From positions 1-11,145 of the forward strand of contig JAFAGE010000318.1 of NCBI GenBank assembly GCA_023423015.1: a stretch of 11,145 bases of DNA. The letters run 5' to 3'. Positions within the stretch are counted from its first letter, which is position 1, and each line of letters begins with the position of its first letter. Shown here piece by piece: positions 7,226 through 11,145 of this stretch. The position numbers and the translations under genes were made by a program. Under the pieces are notes generated by a model. The model saw only the letters and a program-made list of their open reading frames with translations, did not search any database and was not told where the DNA came from. The DNA comes from Bacteroidota bacterium (lineage in GTDB: Bacteria > Bacteroidota > Bacteroidia > Chitinophagales > Chitinophagaceae).

Positions 7226-7743
7226 GTACTAAGAAGATATTGAGAGAGATTGACGCGGATGAAATTGTAAAGTCGTATGTACTACCGGTTCAGTTGACCA
7301 GGAAGCAGGAAGAGGAATCTCGTAAACAATTATCAGAAGCACGACGGAAACTGCGGGCGCAAACAAAGCCTGAGGAAATTCTCACAGGAAGACTTATGCA
7401 GCTTAAATTTCAACTGGAAGAATATATAAATAGCGGAGAATATCAACCTAAGCGATTCGGCTACTTTCTTAGATCCTACCTCCATATTCTTAATAAGAAA
7501 AGTAATGAATTTGCCGAAGAAATTAGTATCCATAAAACGATGGTAAGTCAGCTCATTAATAATACCCGAGAACCCAACGAGAGCCTTATAATCAGGCTAG
7601 AGCTTCATTCCAATAATAATATTCCTGCAGACTACTGGTTGCGTATAATTTTGAAAGACAAAATTCACAACCTTGCTAAGAATAAAGAGTTAAGAAGGAG
7701 GGAGAAAAAATACGTATTGCGCAAGCTAAAATCAAAGTGTTGA
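7222..7743 (+). CDS. Xre/HigA-type helix-turn-helix protein, candidate antitoxin
   Basis: A 173-residue protein. Residues about 80-142 form an Xre-like DNA-binding domain: YFLRSYLHILNKK, then the helix-turn-helix FAEEISIHKTMVSQLINNTR (97-116, recognition helix near KTMVSQLIN) and REPNESLIIRLELH. This pattern is close to HigA-type antitoxins, including the 'PADYWLRI' segment (135-142). It differs from the usual roughly 100-residue HigA in having about 75 extra N-terminal residues that are highly charged and probably helical (RKQEEESRKQLSEARRKLR), a plausible partner-binding arm, and a basic tail. The frame is open further upstream (from 7093), but the ATG at 7222 overlaps the stop of the preceding gene and starts a sensible protein. 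It probably represses its own operon through the 6704-6726 palindrome. No terminator was seen after it. Confidence 0.82.
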   Translation: MSTKKILREIDADEIVKSYVLPVQLTRKQEEESRKQLSEARRKLRAQTKPEEILTGRLMQLKFQLEEYINSGEYQPKRFGYFLRSYLHILNKKSNEFAEEISIHKTMVSQLINNTREPNESLIIRLELHSNNNIPADYWLRIILKDKIHNLAKNKELRRREKKYVLRKLKSKC

Positions 7744-7877
7744 CCATAAACCCACGCTGCAGACATTTTTATACTGAAAGGCGTAACTACTTAACTGAAA
7801 TAATTTAGGATAGCTGAAGGATTTGTATACAATGCAACGTTTTAGACACATCTTCAATCAACCTGTAAACACTTCCT

Positions 7878-8276
7878 ATGCTGCGCATTTTGGTTTGGTT
7901 GATCTTGTCGGTCGGCCTGTTAGCTTGTGAAAAGTCTCGAACAACTGCTGAAACAGAAGTCAACTTATCGGAATGCAGTAATGTGTGGATTAAAGGCGAC
8001 AATACAAAGCTTTGTTACGATAGCCTTGTTCAGGATTCACGCTGCCCTGCTGGTGTTGTATGTTCCTGGGAAGGGATGGCCAATGTAAAGCTGTCTTTAC
8101 AAGTGGATAACGCTCAATATCTGTTACAGCTTTCAACAGTTGATAATCGCCCCTACTTCAAAATAATCGACACAGCCGGGTACCGAATAGAACTCCTGGA
8201 CGTACATCCTTATCCAGGCTTTACTACCAGGTCCAGCTATACTCCAATTATAAAGGTGAGGGTTACCGCCCGATAA
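7878..8276 (+). CDS. Small lipoprotein
   Basis: A 132-residue protein with a lipoprotein signal: MLRILVWLILSVG and lipobox LLAC with the modified cysteine at residue 17, followed by EKS. The mature part holds the motif DSRCPAGVVCSWEG (53-66), a signature seen in many small Bacteroidota lipoproteins, with cysteines at 33, 46, 56 and 62 that may form two disulphides. The rest (70-132) alternates hydrophobic and polar residues as in a beta sandwich. The function of this family is not known to me. The nearest genes are the helix-turn-helix gene 134 bp upstream and the Crp/Fnr gene downstream, with a gene remnant in between. Confidence 0.85.
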   Translation: MLRILVWLILSVGLLACEKSRTTAETEVNLSECSNVWIKGDNTKLCYDSLVQDSRCPAGVVCSWEGMANVKLSLQVDNAQYLLQLSTVDNRPYFKIIDTAGYRIELLDVHPYPGFTTRSSYTPIIKVRVTAR

Positions 8277-8429
8277 AACGCTCGTTGAAGGTCAACAAGC
8301 GGCTTTGTTGGAACAGGGATCCATACCTGTACACCGCAAACAGATTATTCGTGCCGTTCCCGGAGGAAGGGTTAATTTCAATAACGACAATAAAACGTTT
8401 GTAGAAAATAACCTGACGGGATATGTATG
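8260..8429 (+). pseudogene. Probable 3' remnant of a lost gene
   Basis: A frame open from 8260 (after a stop at 8257-8259) to a TGA at 8427-8429 encodes about 55 residues with protein-like composition, for example TLVEGQQAALLEQG, then IPVHRKQIIRAVPGG, then RVNFNNDNKTFVENNLTGYV. There is no ATG or GTG at its beginning, it overlaps the end of the lipoprotein gene, and its stop overlaps the ATG of the Crp/Fnr gene. It looks like the C-terminal end of a protein whose 5' part has been deleted. The family is not recognised. A short functional peptide starting at a TTG near 8317 is a weaker alternative. Confidence 0.45.
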
Positions 8430-9004
8430 AATTGTTTTTTGAGAAGCTAAAAGAGAAGGTGGATTTTTCGCGGGAAGAGCTGAGTAAGATCAGCGATCAT
8501 CTTACCCCAAAGAAGCTTCGTAAAAAACAATACCTGCTTCAGGAAAGCGACGTATGCAAGTCTATTGCTTTTGTAGAGAAAGGCTCGCTGCGGTCATATT
8601 CCATCGATGAAAAAGGGGTAGAACGCATTATCCAGTTTGCCCTGGAAGGCTGGATCATTTCTGATCTTTACAGCTTCCTCACTACTGAACCAGCTACGTA
8701 CAACATCGATGCATTGGAAGATTCGGAACTGGTGCTGATAAGCAAGTCGGCACATGAGGAACTGCTGAATACAATACCACACTACGAAACCTGGATACGC
8801 ATCCAGATCACCGGTGCGTATATCGCTATGCAGAGGAGACTGACCTCAATCATCAGCCATTCTTTAGAAGAACGTTATGCTACTTTCACTGCTCTGTATC
8901 CCGATATTGTTAACCGTGTGCCTCAACACATGATTGCGTCTTACATGGGCCTTACACCCGAAACGTTGAGCAGGGTGAGAAATCGCATCAGTAATAAAAA
9001 GTAA
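8423..9004 (+). CDS. Crp/Fnr-family transcriptional regulator
   Basis: A 193-residue protein with the Crp/Fnr layout. A cyclic-nucleotide-binding-like beta barrel spans residues 25-110 (KKQYLLQESDVCKSIAFVEKG split as KKQYLLQESD / VCKSIAFVEKG, then SYSIDEKGVERI and FALEGWIISD). A long dimer helix covers about 112-150, and a C-terminal helix-turn-helix RVPQHMIASYMGLTPETLSR lies around 165-184. The barrel lacks the RxS phosphate-binding pattern of true cAMP receptors, and no Fnr-type cysteine cluster is present, so the ligand is unknown. This shape is very common in Bacteroidota. A terminator follows at 9091-9115. The operon downstream has a palindrome in its promoter, making it a possible target by position only. 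Confidence 0.92.
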   Translation: MYELFFEKLKEKVDFSREELSKISDHLTPKKLRKKQYLLQESDVCKSIAFVEKGSLRSYSIDEKGVERIIQFALEGWIISDLYSFLTTEPATYNIDALEDSELVLISKSAHEELLNTIPHYETWIRIQITGAYIAMQRRLTSIISHSLEERYATFTALYPDIVNRVPQHMIASYMGLTPETLSRVRNRISNKK

Positions 9005-9090
9005 ACACAATGTGGTTTATGCTTTGGTGAGCGTAGTGCTGTTCTCCCAAATCAATTTTGCAGACCTGTATTGATTATTATCAATGCTTT

Positions 9091-9115
9091 CCATTGCGCA
9101 AACGCAATGGTTTTT
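9091..9115 (+). terminator. Intrinsic terminator after the Crp/Fnr gene
   Basis: CCATTGCG (9091-9098) pairs perfectly with CGCAATGG (9103-9110) around the loop CAAA and is followed by TTTTTC. It lies about 87 bases after the Crp/Fnr stop and just before the next promoter, separating the two units. Confidence 0.8.
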
Positions 9116-9129
9116 CTTGCTTTAGCACA

Positions 9130-9161
9130 TTGCAAAAGGGTACCCTGCCGGGGTAGTTTTG
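9130..9161 (+). promoter_or_regulatory. Promoter with a palindrome in its spacer
   Basis: TTG (9130-9132) and TAGTTTTG (9154-9161, an exact TAnnTTTG match) are 21 bp apart, which fits the Bacteroidota promoter pattern; the start of transcription is expected about 4 bases after the box, leaving a leader of roughly 17 bases before the ATG at 9182. The spacer carries AGGGTACCCT (9137-9146), a perfect 10-bp palindrome, and TACCC...GGGTA (9141-9145 and 9151-9155). A regulator could bind here; which one is unknown. Confidence 0.7.
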
Positions 9162-9181
9162 TGTGATTAAAAAAACAATTC

Positions 9182-9844
9182 ATGAGAACAAAACAAACTA
9201 TTGCAGTTATAGGAGCGTCAGGCAGTATGGGTTCCGCCATTGCGAAGGGATTGTCGAAAGGCAACTATCGCCTGCTCCTTTGTTCAGATAACAAAGGGAA
9301 AATCCAGGAAGTACACAACAATATCACAAGCAGTAATCCGTCAGCCGATGTTGAGATCGTTGATTGTTCAACCCAGGCATCATGGGAAGCAGACATCATT
9401 ATTGCAGCTGTTCCTTACCAGGCTGAAAAGGAAGTTGCCGATAGAATCAGAGAAGTAGCAAATCAGAAGATTGTTGTTTCTATATCCAATCCTCTAAACG
9501 AAACTTATAACGGCATGGTAACCTCTCCGGATACCAGCGCCGCAGAAGAGTTGCAGAAACTGCTACCCAATTCAAAAGTGGTAAAGGCATTCAACACCAC
9601 TTTCGCAGCTGATTTTTCAACACCGGTGATCGATGGAAAACAGGTAGATGCCTTCGTTGCAGGTAATGATGAAGAAGCGGTACAAACGGTTTCGGAACTG
9701 GTAACCGCAGTTGGCTTCAATCCTATCCTTTCCGGAGGCCTGCCGGTGAGCAGAACACTGGAGAATATGCAGCTCCTGTTGATACAGCTTGGAATGAAAT
9801 ACAACTATAACTGGCTGGCAGGCTGGAAAATTCTGCACAACTAG
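9182..9844 (+). CDS. F420-reductase-like NAD(P)-binding oxidoreductase
   Basis: A 220-residue protein with an N-terminal Rossmann fold: IAVIGASGSMGSAIAKGL (7-24) with the GxxGxxG dinucleotide loop (Gly11, Gly14, Gly17), then DIIIAAVPYQ, ISNPLN and the KVVKAFNTTFA segment typical of the NADP oxidoreductase, coenzyme-F420-dependent family (PF03807-type). The length matches that family. Bacteroidota do not make F420 as far as is known, so the real electron partner is uncertain and the name describes fold, not substrate. No signal peptide is present, so it should be cytoplasmic. It is the first gene of an operon with the YceI gene 46 bp downstream, expressed from the promoter at 9130-9161. Confidence 0.88.
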   Translation: MRTKQTIAVIGASGSMGSAIAKGLSKGNYRLLLCSDNKGKIQEVHNNITSSNPSADVEIVDCSTQASWEADIIIAAVPYQAEKEVADRIREVANQKIVVSISNPLNETYNGMVTSPDTSAAEELQKLLPNSKVVKAFNTTFAADFSTPVIDGKQVDAFVAGNDEEAVQTVSELVTAVGFNPILSGGLPVSRTLENMQLLLIQLGMKYNYNWLAGWKILHN

Positions 9845-9890
9845 TCATCTAAAAATTATTAAAAACAATTCTCTCAAAACAGGAACAATT

Positions 9891-10466
9891 ATGAAAAAGA
9901 TATTATTTGCCATTACTGTATTTGTAACATTCACGGCATTCTCAACCATTAACACAGTTTGGACAAACGACGACCCACACTCGCAACTGGGCTTCACGGT
10001 AACACATCTTGGTATCGCGGATGTTTCAGGCACCTTTAATGATTTTGACGTAACGGTGGAATCATCAAAGCCGGACTTCAGCGATGCAAAGTTTAAACTG
10101 ACGGCAAAAACAGCATCTATAGACACCAGGGTAGATGCAAGAGACGAACACCTGAGGAGCGCTGACTTTTTTGATGTTGAAAAATACCCTACGATTGAAT
10201 TCAAGAGCACATCGACGGAAAAATCAGGCGAGCACAGGTACAAACTCACCGGCGATTTAACGCTTCATGGCATTACCAAACAAGTGACAATGGATTTGAC
10301 TTACAATGGCACTATAGAAAATCCTCAGAGCAAAAAACAAACAGCTGGTTTTCAGATCACAGGCTCAATCAAGAGATCCGATTTTAATGTGGGTTCAGGT
10401 TTTCCAGCCCCGATGATCAGCGATGAAGTACGTATTAAAGCGGATGGTGAATTTATTAAGAATTAA
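9891..10466 (+). CDS. YceI family periplasmic protein
   Basis: A 191-residue protein with a signal peptide (MKKILFAITVFVTFTAFS, about residues 1-21) and the complete YceI lipocalin-like domain. Family landmarks are DPHSQLGFTVTHLG (28-41), RDEHLRSADFFDVEKYP (84-100) with IEFKS, GDLTLHGITK (121-130) and the C-terminal ISDEVRIKADGEF (176-188). Characterised YceI-like proteins bind isoprenoid lipids in a beta barrel; the ligand here is unknown. It should be exported to the periplasm. No promoter motif lies in the 46 bp separating it from the preceding oxidoreductase gene, so co-transcription is likely. The spacer has AGGA shortly before the ATG. Confidence 0.95.
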   Translation: MKKILFAITVFVTFTAFSTINTVWTNDDPHSQLGFTVTHLGIADVSGTFNDFDVTVESSKPDFSDAKFKLTAKTASIDTRVDARDEHLRSADFFDVEKYPTIEFKSTSTEKSGEHRYKLTGDLTLHGITKQVTMDLTYNGTIENPQSKKQTAGFQITGSIKRSDFNVGSGFPAPMISDEVRIKADGEFIKN

Positions 10467-10482
10467 ACGGTAGTATTCATCA

Positions 10483-10512
10483 TTTGTGTACGATTGCATC
10501 TGTGTAACTTTA
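10483..10512 (+). promoter_or_regulatory. Promoter abutting the mobA-like start codon
   Basis: TTTG (10483-10486) and TAACTTTA (10505-10512, one mismatch to TAnnTTTG) are 18 bp apart. The expected transcription start is about 10516-10518, essentially at the GTG start codon at 10517, so the message would have no leader. Confidence 0.55.
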
Positions 10513-10516
10513 GGAT

Positions 10517-11131
10517 GTGGATACCAAAAACCTATATGGCCTGGTGCTTTGTGGCGGAAACAGCAGCAGAATGGGTGTGGACAAGAGCAGGCTGCATTAT
10601 CATGGCATCCAACAACGTTTTTATGTACATCAACTCCTGAGTAAGTTTTGCCAGCACACGTTTATATCCTATAATGCACAACAGGCTACGGATATTGATT
10701 TGGGATATGAAGTAATTGTTGACGAAAACACGTTCGCAGATAATGGGCCAATAAGCGGACTGCTCAGCGCGTTTCAGCGTTTTCCAACGCACGATTTCTT
10801 CGTGGTTGGTTGCGATTATCCTTTCATCAATAACATTGAAATAAGCCACTTTCTCGAATCCATCCCTATTAATAGCCAGGCAGCCGCCTTTTACAATGAG
10901 GAGTGTGACTGCTATGAACCTGTGCTGGCCTGGTATTCACACCGGTCCGGTGTTTGGCTTAAGCAGTATTTCGATGATGGGAAAACGTCTCTTCAACGAT
11001 TTTTACATAAACACGATGCTTTCAGATATGTGCCCGGTAACGTTGCTGCCATGCGAAGCATAGATAGTTATGATAAATACCTGCAGGTGATGAAAGAAAA
11101 CGGCCGACTATTTAATGCTTCAAAAGAATGA
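10517..11131 (+). CDS. mobA: MobA-like molybdenum cofactor guanylyltransferase
   Basis: A 204-residue nucleotidyltransferase of the MobA/GT-A type. The nucleotide-binding signature is LVLCGGNSSRMGVDKS (9-24; family form GGxSxRMGxDK), followed by GPISGLLSAF (77-86) and VVGCDYPFI (96-104), where Asp100 is the expected metal ligand. EPVLAWY (134-140) and SIDSYDKY (181-188) match the later conserved blocks. MobA transfers GMP from GTP to molybdopterin in the cytoplasm, giving the bis-MGD cofactor. The start is GTG: the preceding in-frame codon but one is a stop (10511-10513) and the signature begins 8 residues later, so no later start is possible. A related cytidylyltransferase role (MocA) cannot be excluded because no other molybdenum gene is in view. 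It follows the YceI gene by 50 bp but has its own promoter. Confidence 0.8.
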   Translation: MDTKNLYGLVLCGGNSSRMGVDKSRLHYHGIQQRFYVHQLLSKFCQHTFISYNAQQATDIDLGYEVIVDENTFADNGPISGLLSAFQRFPTHDFFVVGCDYPFINNIEISHFLESIPINSQAAAFYNEECDCYEPVLAWYSHRSGVWLKQYFDDGKTSLQRFLHKHDAFRYVPGNVAAMRSIDSYDKYLQVMKENGRLFNASKE

Positions 11132-11145
11132 CTGCAACCGTACAT

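Noticed and set aside
6740..7743. Reading the gene pair as an ordinary HigBA system
   Set aside because: The first protein is about 160 residues with a GNAT-like order of elements, unlike the roughly 90-110-residue RelE-fold HigB toxins.
7864..7871. TGTAAACA before the small lipoprotein gene as a second operator half-site
   Set aside because: Only one half is present, with no matching arm; short AT-rich matches like this are expected by chance.
9505..10249. Long minus-strand frames opposite the oxidoreductase and YceI genes
   Set aside because: They are antisense to clear families on the plus strand and show no motif of their own.

Overview
The window looks like a chromosomal segment from a Bacteroidota species, probably of the Chitinophagaceae/Chitinophaga type. 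This assignment is inferred. It rests on short lipoproteins with the 'DSRCPxGxxCxW' motif, a short MutS-like ATPase, promoters of the Bacteroidota form (TTTG about 19 bp upstream of TAnnTTTG), few clear Shine-Dalgarno sites, and AT-rich intergenic DNA. No rRNA, tRNA, CRISPR array, transposase or phage gene was seen.

Left part (1-5395): a block of degenerate 11-bp tandem repeats (48-102) precedes a minus-strand MutS-like ATPase (337-1623). A 378-bp gap with a near-perfect palindrome separates it from a plus-strand lipoprotein of unknown function (2002-3039), which ends in a textbook intrinsic terminator. Next come three minus-strand genes: a seven-helix histidine-rich membrane protein (3156-3956), a secreted or membrane protein with a signal peptide (4189-4752) and a protein with two N-terminal helices (4829-5395). 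All three are unassigned.

Middle part (5396-7743): a repeat- and hairpin-bearing gap leads to an alpha/beta hydrolase (5718-6488). It is followed by the most interesting locus, two AT-rich genes whose stop and start codons overlap as ATGA (6740-7225 and 7222-7743). The first encodes a small protein with a GNAT-like C-terminal half. The second encodes an Xre/HigA-type helix-turn-helix protein with a long charged N-terminal extension. A perfect 10-bp-arm palindrome lies directly over the promoter. Gene order, overlap and operator together suggest an autoregulated toxin-antitoxin-like module of a type I cannot name.

Right part (7744-11145): a small lipoprotein, then a stretch that reads as the 3' remnant of a lost gene (8260-8429), then a Crp/Fnr-family regulator with an intrinsic terminator. 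A two-gene operon follows (an F420-reductase-like NAD(P)-binding protein and a YceI protein) behind a well-formed promoter with a GGGTA/TACCC palindrome in its spacer. The Crp/Fnr protein may control that operon, but this is only positional inference. The window closes with a MobA-like nucleotidyltransferase whose predicted transcription start nearly coincides with its GTG start codon, suggesting a leaderless mRNA.
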